A DNA stretch of 64,000 nucleotides from positions 1 to 64,000 of the forward strand of contig JBGCFD010000020.1 of assembly GCA_045106765.1 (NCBI GenBank), given 5' to 3'. Positions within the stretch are counted from its first letter, which is position 1. Every line of letters starts with the position of its first letter. This DNA comes from CAJQQY01 sp045106765. Its GTDB lineage: Bacteria > Bacteroidota > Bacteroidia > Chitinophagales > Saprospiraceae. Below, one piece after another: positions 1 through 9,405 of this stretch. The position numbers were made by a program, and so were the translations under genes. The notes below the pieces were generated by a model, which worked only from the letters and a program-made list of their open reading frames with translations, was not told where the DNA came from and ran no database searches.

Positions 1-3000
1 TTCAATGACTCCAGACAGTTGTGATTTAGGAGTTGGAAATATAGTGTTATCACCAGATACTTTGAATTTTGTTTGGTCAAATGGAGATACTACAGCAATC
101 GCAGATAGTTTGATTGCTGGCATTTATGATGTGACCGCAACAGATGCAAATGGATGTGAGTTTATTTTACAAAATATTTTAATTGAAAATAATTGCGATA
201 CGTTCGAATGTGAATTACCACAAGTAGCAGCAATTATTTCTAATGAAAATTGTGGAAATGGACAAGGTACTATTGAAATTGGAATTATTGGAGTGGTAGA
301 AAATTACAATTTCATTTGGACGCCAAATGTAAGTGACACCACTTTTGCTAATAACTTAAATGCAGGAACTTATCAATTAAGTATCCAGCATATTCAAGAT
401 ACAACCTGCGTATTAGATACTTTATTTATCGTAGGAAATGATATTACGGAACCAAGTGCAACTGTCGTTTCCAATCAACCAGCATCTTGTACAGGATCAA
501 ATGGAGAAGTAATTTTCCAACCAACTAATTTGATTTATGATTGGGGAAATAGTGTATTTGGATTTTCTAACAACAATCTTACAGCAGGAAGTTATGATGT
601 AACCGTCTCAGATAGTACTGGATGTTCAACGATAATTACAGTAGAAGTTGGAAGTGAGAATCCATTAGAAGCAATTGCAGATGTGATTCAAGCAGGATGT
701 GATGGAGGAACAACAGGAACTGCAGGAATCGAGGTAAATAATGGAATAGGTGATTTTGATTTTATTTGGAATGATGGAAATACAGATAGTTTAAGAACTG
801 ATTTAGCACTTGGAGATTATGATGTAACCGTAACAGATAATGGCACAGGTTGTACCGCAGAAACTTCATTTACAATAATTCTAGTGACGCCAGGAGAAGC
901 AACATTAATGTTTCAAGACACAATCGTTTCAACAACTTGTGTAGGATCAGATGATGGTGAAGTTCAATTCTTCGCTAATTATTCTCCATTTTTCCATCAC
1001 CCCGCTACTATGTTATTGACAAATTCTTCCAATGGAAATATTGAAATAAATGGAGAATTAGGCCCAGGGAATTATTGTATCTCAATTATTGATGCCAATG
1101 GTTGTTTTATTACAGAAAAATGTTTTGAGGTAATCGAACCAGAACCAATTGTAATTTTACCAAATGTAATTGGAGTGTCTTGTACAGAAAATGGATCCAT
1201 TAATTTGGATAATCTTACAGGAGGAACACCAGATTATATTTTCGATTGGGCACATATCAATGGAACTGATGATCCTCAAAATTTAGATGATTTAGCAGCA
1301 GGATCATATGAAGTTATAGTAACAGATGATGATGGATGTTCAGTTGAGTTAATTATTTCAGTTCCTGATGATTGTGATTGTGTTGATCCTCAGATTGCCT
1401 TAATTGAAGTAGATGAAGAAAATTGTAGTATGGCAAATGGTAAAATTGAAATCACCATGCAAGGAGCATTACCTAACTATAATTTCGATTGGTCAATCAC
1501 AGGTGGAGGCAATACTCCAATTGCCAACAATTTACCAGCAGGAGATTATACGGTGACGATTTCTGATGCGAATAATCCAAGTTGTTTTATTGTACATACT
1601 ATTACCATTCAACCAATTGATGGTTTAGTAGTTGACATGATTACCACACCAGCAGATTGTAATGAGTCGAATGGACAGGTGACTTTAGAACCTTCTAGTT
1701 ATACTTACGATTGGGGGAATGGAATGCTAGGAGATACAAGAAATGATTTAACACCAGGAACTTATATGGTAACTGCAACTGATGCAGGGAATTGCGCAAC
1801 TGAATATGAAGTAATTATTACAGGTGATACTGATTGTTTAACTCCTGATACATTATACTTTACGACGTTTGTAAATATTCCGATAGATACTATTTGTATT
1901 GATCTTTCTGAATTGCCAGGAACATTTGGAGCAACGCTTCCATGTAGTGATCCGACGAATGGAACGGTTATCATCAACTCACTAGATAGCTGTTTGACTT
2001 ACATTCCTGATGCAGACTTCATAGGTCAAGATACTGCATGTGTAGTGGCTTGTGATCAAAATGGAATTTGCGATACGACTATAATCATTATTAATGTGAT
2101 CCCAGATTGTGATGACTTTATTACAACCAGTTCAATTAATTTGAATACAGATGATTGCGATAGTTTATTTAATATTTGTTTGGAAATTCCTTTTGTAAAT
2201 ATTTCAAACTACTCCATCAGGAACAATGGAGCAGACTTCAATGGCATGCTAGATAGTTGTGAGAATGCTGGAACTCAAATCCAATTAGGAGTAGGAACGC
2301 ATCAACTTATTTTTACAGATAATTCCACAGGATGTCAAGATACTGTAATGGCTTGGATTACTTGTAGTACGCCACCATGTGTTGATAACAATATAATTAC
2401 GGAAGACTCAATTACTTTGTATACTAATGATTGTAATGAGCCTGCGGACTATTGTATTGATGTTTCCTTAGATGATGTTTTGAATTACACGATCATGTCT
2501 AACGGTGAATTATATAATAATTTCTTTGGAGGTTGTGATTTCGATAGTATCGTTTCTTACTCATTATTTTTATTGCCAGGGCAAGGAAACTTCGGCCCAT
2601 ACCAATTGAATTCTTGGACGTTGAATGGAGAAATTTATACTACTTCATTTATGACGATTGCCGAATTAGTAGATTCAATGAACGTTTGGGATCCAATTAG
2701 CGAATGGATTTTTGATTCAAATACGTTTATAATTTCTGGTGGAAATACACAAAATAATTTCGGACAAATGCTAATTGAGCAAATCAATACTGGTGCTACT
2801 GCAATCATCGAAGTGAATGCTAACTTAGAGCCAAAGGCAACTGAACTTTACCTTGATCCAGGAATCAATGAAGTGATTTTTACTAATGATTTGACTGGTT
2901 GTTCAGACACGGTGACTGTAACGGTGACTTGTGCGAGTCCTGATATTTTGATCGATACTATTTTAGTCAATACGATTGATACAATGTGTATTCCAACTGA

Positions 3001-3766
3001 TGAATTGATGGGTACTATTGTTAGTTATGAAAATGACTGCGAAGATTCTTCAGGGGAGTTTGTCATCTTTAATCAAGTAGATGGAGAATGGTGTGTACAA
3101 TATGAAGGAGTAGAAGTCGGAGTCGATAGTGCTTGTGTAGTCATTTGCGATGATCTTGGAATATGCGATACGACTTACTTATACGTAACGGTTATTGAGC
3201 CAACTGTTTTGGATTCTTTACCTGATGCAGTTGCTGATATTGATACTTTGAGAATAAATACTTCTACTATCGTCGAAACAATGTTTAATGATAGCATCAA
3301 TGGAGTATTTGATACGATCTATATTTTAGAACAACCAACATTTGGTACAGCAATCATGGATGGGGATGGAACGATCACCTATACTCCAAATGAGGATTAT
3401 TGTGATACCGCAATTCCTGATGAAATGACCTATGTGCTCTGTAATACATTTGGTTGTGATACGACTACCGTTTCATTTTATGTGACTTGTAGCGACTTGA
3501 TCATCTATACTGGATTCTCTCCGAATGGAGATGGTGTTAATGATTTATTCTACATCGAAGGAGTAGAAAGTTTCCCGAATAACGAATTAAATATATTCAA
3601 TCGTTGGGGTAATGAAGTTTATTTCGCACAAGGATATTTAAATACTTGGGATGGATCTTGGAATGGAAAAATCCTTCCTGATGGAACTTACTTCTACGTT
3701 TTCCAATATGAAGATGGAAGTGGAGAAATGATTGAGGAAAGTGGATATATTCAAATTAATAGATAG
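1..3766 (+). CDS. Giant SprB-repeat adhesin-like protein, C-terminal part (5' end outside window), T9SS type B sorting
   Basis: The reading frame is open at the left edge (the codon before the first ATG at 5 is sense), so this is the 3' part of a larger gene. At least 1253 residues are visible. They consist of Cys-rich SprB-like repeats of about 80-100 residues, each with a motif like GxYxVTVTDxxGC following a W-S/N-x-G-x-T strand. A Big/cadherin-like module (about 1070-1150) follows, with the T-Y-T-P-N signature. The last 85 residues form a CHU_C-type gliding-motility C-terminal domain (FSPNGDGVND, then IFNRWGNEV, ending GYIQINR). In known Bacteroidota this domain directs export by T9SS (type B signal). 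The likely role is a cell-surface adhesin, as for SprB of Flavobacterium; the actual ligand is unknown. A hairpin terminator lies about 190 bases downstream. Confidence 0.85.
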   Translation, partial: SMTPDSCDLGVGNIVLSPDTLNFVWSNGDTTAIADSLIAGIYDVTATDANGCEFILQNILIENNCDTFECELPQVAAIISNENCGNGQGTIEIGIIGVVENYNFIWTPNVSDTTFANNLNAGTYQLSIQHIQDTTCVLDTLFIVGNDITEPSATVVSNQPASCTGSNGEVIFQPTNLIYDWGNSVFGFSNNNLTAGSYDVTVSDSTGCSTIITVEVGSENPLEAIADVIQAGCDGGTTGTAGIEVNNGIGDFDFIWNDGNTDSLRTDLALGDYDVTVTDNGTGCTAETSFTIILVTPGEATLMFQDTIVSTTCVGSDDGEVQFFANYSPFFHHPATMLLTNSSNGNIEINGELGPGNYCISIIDANGCFITEKCFEVIEPEPIVILPNVIGVSCTENGSINLDNLTGGTPDYIFDWAHINGTDDPQNLDDLAAGSYEVIVTDDDGCSVELIISVPDDCDCVDPQIALIEVDEENCSMANGKIEITMQGALPNYNFDWSITGGGNTPIANNLPAGDYTVTISDANNPSCFIVHTITIQPIDGLVVDMITTPADCNESNGQVTLEPSSYTYDWGNGMLGDTRNDLTPGTYMVTATDAGNCATEYEVIITGDTDCLTPDTLYFTTFVNIPIDTICIDLSELPGTFGATLPCSDPTNGTVIINSLDSCLTYIPDADFIGQDTACVVACDQNGICDTTIIIINVIPDCDDFITTSSINLNTDDCDSLFNICLEIPFVNISNYSIRNNGADFNGMLDSCENAGTQIQLGVGTHQLIFTDNSTGCQDTVMAWITCSTPPCVDNNIITEDSITLYTNDCNEPADYCIDVSLDDVLNYTIMSNGELYNNFFGGCDFDSIVSYSLFLLPGQGNFGPYQLNSWTLNGEIYTTSFMTIAELVDSMNVWDPISEWIFDSNTFIISGGNTQNNFGQMLIEQINTGATAIIEVNANLEPKATELYLDPGINEVIFTNDLTGCSDTVTVTVTCASPDILIDTILVNTIDTMCIPTDELMGTIVSYENDCEDSSGEFVIFNQVDGEWCVQYEGVEVGVDSACVVICDDLGICDTTYLYVTVIEPTVLDSLPDAVADIDTLRINTSTIVETMFNDSINGVFDTIYILEQPTFGTAIMDGDGTITYTPNEDYCDTAIPDEMTYVLCNTFGCDTTTVSFYVTCSDLIIYTGFSPNGDGVNDLFYIEGVESFPNNELNIFNRWGNEVYFAQGYLNTWDGSWNGKILPDGTYFYVFQYEDGSGEMIEESGYIQINR

Positions 3767-3952
3767 TCACATGACCTGTTGGTATGGAAAAGGGCGTTTG
3801 AGGTATTCTAGAATTTGAGTTAAATTTTAAAAATGAAATTTAGTAAAACCAAATTATTGGTTTTTTATAAATAAAGAATATGGGAGTTTAGTCATCATAT
3901 CTGATAACCAAAAAGGGAATTTTATTTTTGGAAATATCAATATGAAATTTGC

Positions 3953-3994
3953 AAACCCGCTTCATGTCGAAAGATGTTGGAGTGGGTTTTTTTT
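3953..3994 (+). terminator. Rho-independent terminator
   Basis: The arm AAACCCGCT pairs with AGTGGGTTT (one G-U) and an eight-T run follows. It probably ends transcription of the giant adhesin gene upstream. The rest of the 3767-4309 spacer holds only a weak CGGAC/GTCCG repeat near 4156-4172. Confidence 0.75.
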
Positions 3995-4309
3995 GATGAA
4001 ATATTAGATACTAAAATCATAGGCAACAAAGGAGGTATCGGAATTTATAAAAATGAAAATGTTTTTTTTAACCAACAAGTGATTCATTTTGATTGCGGAG
4101 GAAGTAAGGTAAGATGACATCACTAACTTTTTTTCATAAAAAATATCTCCAATAACGGACAACCTCCGTCCGATAACGAACACTTCTCCCATCTTCTTTT
4201 TTAACGTAAAATGCATAAGTGTCTGATTATTAATGTGTTATGGAAGTTGGCATAGCCCTTGGACTTACTTTGGCATAACTCATTTAATCATTTTTAAAAA
4301 TCCATTACT

Positions 4310-4801
4310 ATGAAAAATTTAAGTTCAAATATTCAAGTTATCATTTCTCTTATCATATGTACAATTTCATTTGGGTCACTTTTTGGTCAAACGTCAACTC
4401 CTTCAACAGCAACAACTCCAATAATGATTGCAACGGTTACTCAGAGTACTCAAAAAATAAGCGTAAAAGTAAATGGAGAATATAATCATAGTGGAGAATG
4501 CCAAGGAATTGCAAAAAAATCATCTAAACAGAATTACCGATATACTTCTGTTTTTGAAAAAGATTTGACTTCAAAGATTGAAACTGTTTTGATTCAAGAA
4601 TTAGGAGAACCTTCCGTTACTTCAAAAAATATTAAAAGATGGAATCATATAAATGGAGAAAAGATAAATGATTTTCAAATAATGTTAAGAGATGGAAAAG
4701 TGAAAATTAGTTACAAAAATGGAAATAAAACGATAATGAAACAACTCAATAAAATAACTAAAGCAATTTGCCAAGTAACTTATAAAAGCAATTGTGATTA
4801 A
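4310..4801 (+). CDS. Small secreted protein of unknown function
   Basis: I do not recognise this 163-residue protein. It begins with a signal peptide (basic start, hydrophobic stretch at about 8-24, cleavage near SLFGQ-TS). A short Thr/Ser/Pro-rich segment follows, then a compact lysine-rich domain with an alternating polar pattern. It has three cysteines in the mature part (in GECQG, AICQV and SNCD) and no T9SS tail, so it should be periplasmic or released. It stands alone between two terminators, in the middle of the adhesin region and on the same strand. A real gene is supported by the signal peptide, the terminator immediately downstream and the sensible codon use. No function can be assigned. 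Confidence 0.7.
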   Translation: MKNLSSNIQVIISLIICTISFGSLFGQTSTPSTATTPIMIATVTQSTQKISVKVNGEYNHSGECQGIAKKSSKQNYRYTSVFEKDLTSKIETVLIQELGEPSVTSKNIKRWNHINGEKINDFQIMLRDGKVKISYKNGNKTIMKQLNKITKAICQVTYKSNCD

Positions 4802-4842
4802 AAAATAGTTTTTCCGAATTTTTAGTTGATAAATTAATTAGG

Positions 4843-4884
4843 AGCTGAATCGATAACTTCATTGTTAAGATTCAGCTTTTTTAT
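4843..4884 (+). terminator. Rho-independent terminator
   Basis: A perfect nine-base stem, AGCTGAATC with GATTCAGCT, is followed by TTTTTTATTTT. It closes the small secreted-protein gene and isolates it from the next adhesin gene. Confidence 0.85.
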
Positions 4885-4974
4885 TTTGTAAAATATTTGA
4901 CATTTCGAGGCAGCAAAGTACCTTTCAAAACGGTCATACTTTTATTCAATATCGAATACGAAAACCCTCCCGCG

Positions 4975-7900
4975 ATGAAAAGAGTATTACCGTTTTTTAT
5001 TTTTTTAAGTTTTATTATTTTTTCTCAAAAAGAAACTCAAGCACAATGTGGACAAACTCAACTTCCCACCACGGAATGTAATATGGCGCCTACCGTTTGT
5101 CCTTCATCAGGTTTATTAGATGAATATTGTGGGACAAATGATAATTTCAATTTTGATCCAAATCTTCAACCACCTAATTTTTGTGGGACTTTACAAAACC
5201 CAGATTGGATTGGATTTATTCCAATTACGACCAATGTTGATATTCATATTTATGTTGAAATATGTTCCGCTACTGGTTTGATTCCAGCATTGCAAGTTAT
5301 GGCATTTAAGAATTGTGAATTTGATTGGGAACCAGTTTCTCCTTGTATTTATGAATTATTTACTAATACTAGCCAAACTCTTTCTCTCACCAATCTTGAT
5401 CCAGGAGAGGTTCATTATTTATTGATTGATGGATTTTCAGGAGCAATTTGTGATTATTATTTGGAAGTTGTTTCAGGAGCAATTGCAGGATATGGAGATG
5501 ACTTAGAAGCGAATGCTGGAAATGATAAATTTTTGGAATGTAATTCTTCTGTGGTTTTGGATGCAAGTAATTCTACTGCTACTCCAAATGCCATTTACAC
5601 TTGGTTAGATGAAAGTGGAAATGTTGTCGGTAATGGAGTCACTTATACTGCGACTCAAGTGGGAACTTATACTTTGTATTTGACTGATAGTGATATCTCG
5701 ATTTGCCCTTCAGAAGATATGGTTCAAGTCTTTGAAGGAGGTGTGACCACTTTGGAATTAGGCGATGGGAATTATTTAGATTGTAACTCTGGTGAAGTAA
5801 TTATTGAGGGAGAAAATGTTCCTTTAAGTCCAAATTATACTTACTCATGGACAACCACAAATGGAAATATTATTTCAGGAGGAGATACTCCAAACCCTTT
5901 GGTTAACTCAGTTGGTGAATACGAGTTGATGATATTTGATTTGGTTAATAATTGTTCTAATTCAGATACTATTGTGGTGATGGAGTTTGAAGATGTTTTG
6001 ATCGTCGATTCTGTTTTTCAAAGAATATGTACTTCATCAGTTAACTTTGATTTAAATGCTACAACGCTTGCTTTTGAGAGTCCCGATTTTACTTATTTAT
6101 GGACAACGAGTGATGGAAATATCGTCAATAATGAAAATAAACGTATTCCAAAAATAGACGAATTAGGAACCTATAACATTACATTTACGGATACTGTTTC
6201 AGGATGTGTAATAATGGATGAAGTTATAGTTGCAGATACCGTTGTTCCACCAATACCTTTAATTATTGTTGATGGTTATTTTACCTGTGATAATACAGAG
6301 GTTGAGTTGAGTGCACAATCCTCCGTTCTTAATAATCCTGTAACTTACCGTTGGATTAACCCAATGGGAAATGTAATTTCAACTTCAGATATTGCTTGGG
6401 CAGATTATATCGGATTATACACTTTAGAATTAACGGATATTATAACTGGATGTGTTTTTTCTACTCAAGATTATGTTTATGATAATACTTTCTTACCTCT
6501 TATTGACTTCCCAACTTATACTTACGAATTAAATTGTGCGAATAATTTTACGGTAGAAATAGAGCCTAATGTTTCAGTAGGAGCTAATTTTTATTATGAG
6601 TGGTATTTTAATAGTTCTTACTTTTCTAGTGATTTTAGTATTACTGTTAATGAGCCAGGAGAATATGAACTTATTGTTACCGATAGTGGAAATGGATGTA
6701 GTAGTCAGGCGTCGGTGGAAGTCGTCGATAATGGATTTGTAGTAGATATTACGACTAACGATGCAACTTGTGATATGTCAGATGGAACAGCAACGATTAG
6801 TTCAGGGTTGGCGAATCCACTTTACGAGTGGAGCAATGGCGAACAGGGTAGCGTAATTACGGGATTGAATCAAGGGTGGTATTCTGTAACAATAACTGAC
6901 TTAGATAATAACTGTAGTAAGCATCAAAACTTTTTTGTTGACGAAGATATTTCCTGCAAAGTAGTAATTAGTGGTTATGTGGTTATTGATGATAACAATA
7001 CGTGCACGTATGATCCCACAATGGAAGGAATAGAATTAATTATGGTAAAATTGTATCCTCTTGGGATTTACACTTTTACAGATTCGACTGGTTATTATGA
7101 ATTTGTGGTGGATGATGGAGAATATACGGTACAATATATTTCTAATATTTCCTATGATTTACTTTGCCCAATTCCTGGGATTTATGATGTTACTCTAAAC
7201 ACTAATGGTACTTCTGATGATGATAATCATTTTTTTATAAAAAGAGTGGAGCAAGATTTATGTATAACTAAAATAAATGGAAACGCCGTTCCTGGTAGAA
7301 AGCAATTCAACCTTCTAGAAGCTTGTAATTATGGAGAACTCACTCAAGATGCCATCGTAACTTTTACTCATGATGATCTATTTGGACAAGTAGCCAATTT
7401 GCCAAATATCATACCCTTAAATACTAACGCTCAAAGCTATATATATGATTCTAATAACAATACATTTACATGGACGTTGACAGACTTGGAGCCTGGAGAA
7501 TGTAGAAAAATTTTATGGTTTATGACCACACCAGTTACGGCACAAGTTGGCGAAATAATAACTTCGGTCGCTGAAGTTACTCCTAATGATTTTGATATAA
7601 ATCCAACTAATAATTACCTCACTTGGAATAGTGTAGTGACTGCTTCTTTAGATCCTAATATTAAAGAAAATTATGTAGGTGAAACACTTTCTGGCGGAGC
7701 AATTTATGAAGATGATACCACAATGGATTACTTGATTCATTTTCAAAATATAGGAACAGATACTGCCTATACTGTTGTAATTCGAGATACGTTGGATGTT
7801 GCTCATTTGGATGTGACGACGTTGCGAGGATTTACTTCAAGTCATGATATGCAAGTGGAATTTGAAGGCACGGATGTTTTGATTTTTAGGTTTGAAAATA

Positions 7901-9306
7901 TCTACTTGGTGGATAGTTTGACAAATGAAGAAGAGAGTCAAGGTTGGGTAGGATTCCAAATTGATTTGTTGCCCGATCAAGTTATCGGGACGGAAATTTC
8001 AAATCAAGCTGCCATCTTTTTTGATTTTAATGAACCGATTATTACCAATGATGTAGTCAATACGATTGATCAACATTTTTATAAGATTGAAGGGGAGGTG
8101 AAAACAGAAATAGGCGAAGGAGTGAAAGATGTAAATGTATTGTTATCAGGTGATTTGACTGCGGCAACTTTGACGGATAATTCAGGTATGTTTTCTTTCG
8201 AAGATTTAAATCCTGATGAAAGTTTTGAATTGAATTTTGAGAAAAATACTAATCCTTGGAATGGAGTAACGACGCAAGATATTGTAGTTATTCGAAAGCA
8301 TATTTTGGGTTTAGAATATTTAGATTCACCATATAAATTATTGGCGGCGGATGTCAATAATTCAGGAAGTATAACTGGTCTTGATATGGTTTTGATTCGA
8401 TCATTGATACTTTTAAATATCATGGAGTTTCCCAATAATCCTTCTTGGAAGATTGTCGATGGAGATTTTATTTTCCCTAATTCAACTGAACCTTGGGGTG
8501 ATCCAATTCCAACCTTTTTGACGATTGATAATATTGATGCAGATCGATTTAATCATTTGATTGGAATAAAAATGGGAGATGTCAATAACTCAGTTCAGCC
8601 ATGGAATTTGTTAGATGCAGAAACTAGGAATAGAAACAATGAAATCATGTTAGTTGTTGATAATCAGCAAGTTAAAAAAGGAGTAGAGTGTGTAGTTGCT
8701 TTGCGAGCGAAAGATTTTAAAGAGATGGTTGCATATCAGTTTACCATAGATTTTGATGAAGCGAAATTAAATTTTACAGGTTTTGAAAAAGGAGTTTTGG
8801 AAAATATGTCTGAACAAAATATTGGAACTCGATTTTTAGAAAATGGAAAATTGACTGTAGCTTGGACTACTTCTGAAGGAAAGAATATCAAGGATAATGA
8901 ACCTTTATTTTTTCTGAAATTTAAAGCAAAACAAAATGGTGATTTAAGTGAAATCTTAACAATTAATTCTTCCAAAACAGAAGCAGTTGCATACGACGAC
9001 GACAAGAATATTTTTGATGTCAATTTAATTTTTGAAGGGCAAGAAAAAAGATCCTTGGTTCAAGTTTTTCCGAATCCAACCAACGAAAATATATTTATCA
9101 ATATTAATTTAGAAAAATCAAATTCAATTCAAATTGATATTTTTAATGCCTTTGGTCGATTGGAAAAATCTGTCCTTCCTATTACGATTCAATCCAAAGG
9201 TTTTTTCCAACAAAAAATAAATGTGCAAGAGTTTTCTCCTGGAACTTATTTTATAAAAATGAAAATAGGAGAGGAGGTAATTGTTCGTAAGTTTATTGTG
9301 ATTTAA
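4975..9306 (+). CDS. T9SS-secreted mosaic adhesin with dockerin-like and cohesin-like modules (paralogue 1)
   Basis: The frame is open from 4897, but the ATG at 4975 begins a clean signal peptide (MKRVLPFFIF..., ending QAQC), so I choose that start; the product is 1443 residues. Order: an N-terminal domain (about 25-170) shared with the gene at 18653; PKD/Ig-like repeats ending TDxxxGC (about 180-610); a DGTATI/EWSNG SprB-like unit; an SdrD/CNA-B-like module with DDNNTCTYD (about 660-760); a DUF11-like domain beginning SLDPNIKEN (about 890-1040); a carboxypeptidase-regulatory-like strand set; a dockerin-like pair with the calcium loop DVNNSGSITGLD (about 1092-1150); a cohesin-like domain (about 1223-1340); and a T9SS type A tail (VFPNPT to RKFIVI). 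It is probably a surface adhesin or scaffold. Confidence 0.85.
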   Translation: MKRVLPFFIFLSFIIFSQKETQAQCGQTQLPTTECNMAPTVCPSSGLLDEYCGTNDNFNFDPNLQPPNFCGTLQNPDWIGFIPITTNVDIHIYVEICSATGLIPALQVMAFKNCEFDWEPVSPCIYELFTNTSQTLSLTNLDPGEVHYLLIDGFSGAICDYYLEVVSGAIAGYGDDLEANAGNDKFLECNSSVVLDASNSTATPNAIYTWLDESGNVVGNGVTYTATQVGTYTLYLTDSDISICPSEDMVQVFEGGVTTLELGDGNYLDCNSGEVIIEGENVPLSPNYTYSWTTTNGNIISGGDTPNPLVNSVGEYELMIFDLVNNCSNSDTIVVMEFEDVLIVDSVFQRICTSSVNFDLNATTLAFESPDFTYLWTTSDGNIVNNENKRIPKIDELGTYNITFTDTVSGCVIMDEVIVADTVVPPIPLIIVDGYFTCDNTEVELSAQSSVLNNPVTYRWINPMGNVISTSDIAWADYIGLYTLELTDIITGCVFSTQDYVYDNTFLPLIDFPTYTYELNCANNFTVEIEPNVSVGANFYYEWYFNSSYFSSDFSITVNEPGEYELIVTDSGNGCSSQASVEVVDNGFVVDITTNDATCDMSDGTATISSGLANPLYEWSNGEQGSVITGLNQGWYSVTITDLDNNCSKHQNFFVDEDISCKVVISGYVVIDDNNTCTYDPTMEGIELIMVKLYPLGIYTFTDSTGYYEFVVDDGEYTVQYISNISYDLLCPIPGIYDVTLNTNGTSDDDNHFFIKRVEQDLCITKINGNAVPGRKQFNLLEACNYGELTQDAIVTFTHDDLFGQVANLPNIIPLNTNAQSYIYDSNNNTFTWTLTDLEPGECRKILWFMTTPVTAQVGEIITSVAEVTPNDFDINPTNNYLTWNSVVTASLDPNIKENYVGETLSGGAIYEDDTTMDYLIHFQNIGTDTAYTVVIRDTLDVAHLDVTTLRGFTSSHDMQVEFEGTDVLIFRFENIYLVDSLTNEEESQGWVGFQIDLLPDQVIGTEISNQAAIFFDFNEPIITNDVVNTIDQHFYKIEGEVKTEIGEGVKDVNVLLSGDLTAATLTDNSGMFSFEDLNPDESFELNFEKNTNPWNGVTTQDIVVIRKHILGLEYLDSPYKLLAADVNNSGSITGLDMVLIRSLILLNIMEFPNNPSWKIVDGDFIFPNSTEPWGDPIPTFLTIDNIDADRFNHLIGIKMGDVNNSVQPWNLLDAETRNRNNEIMLVVDNQQVKKGVECVVALRAKDFKEMVAYQFTIDFDEAKLNFTGFEKGVLENMSEQNIGTRFLENGKLTVAWTTSEGKNIKDNEPLFFLKFKAKQNGDLSEILTINSSKTEAVAYDDDKNIFDVNLIFEGQEKRSLVQVFPNPTNENIFININLEKSNSIQIDIFNAFGRLEKSVLPITIQSKGFFQQKINVQEFSPGTYFIKMKIGEEVIVRKFIVI

Positions 9307-9328
9307 ATTTTCTCTCGCTGTAAAAGTC

Positions 9329-9361
9329 AGTTATCGGATACCTCGAAGGTATCCGATAGCT
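9329..9361. repeat. Intergenic palindrome (hairpin without T run)
   Basis: ATCGGATACCT at 9333-9343 pairs perfectly with AGGTATCCGAT at 9347-9357 around a CGA loop, and pairing extends outward to 9329/9361 with one wobble. No T run follows, so it is not a classical terminator. It lies in the 99-base gap between two adhesin paralogues and may act as a processing or transcript-stabilising hairpin. Confidence 0.6.
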
Positions 9362-9405
9362 AAAGAAATCAATACCTTAATTTTAGAAAAATAAAATGCA
9401 AGAAC

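Noticed and set aside
4004..4216. 70-codon open frame on the minus strand
   Set aside because: Lies in a spacer with a repeat-like CGGAC palindrome, has no plausible start signal or family resemblance, and its codon use looks random.
6996..7010. ACGTGCACGT palindrome repeated at about 7000, 12041 and 17231
   Set aside because: It falls in the same codons (NTCTYD) of homologous modules in three paralogues, so it follows from protein conservation.
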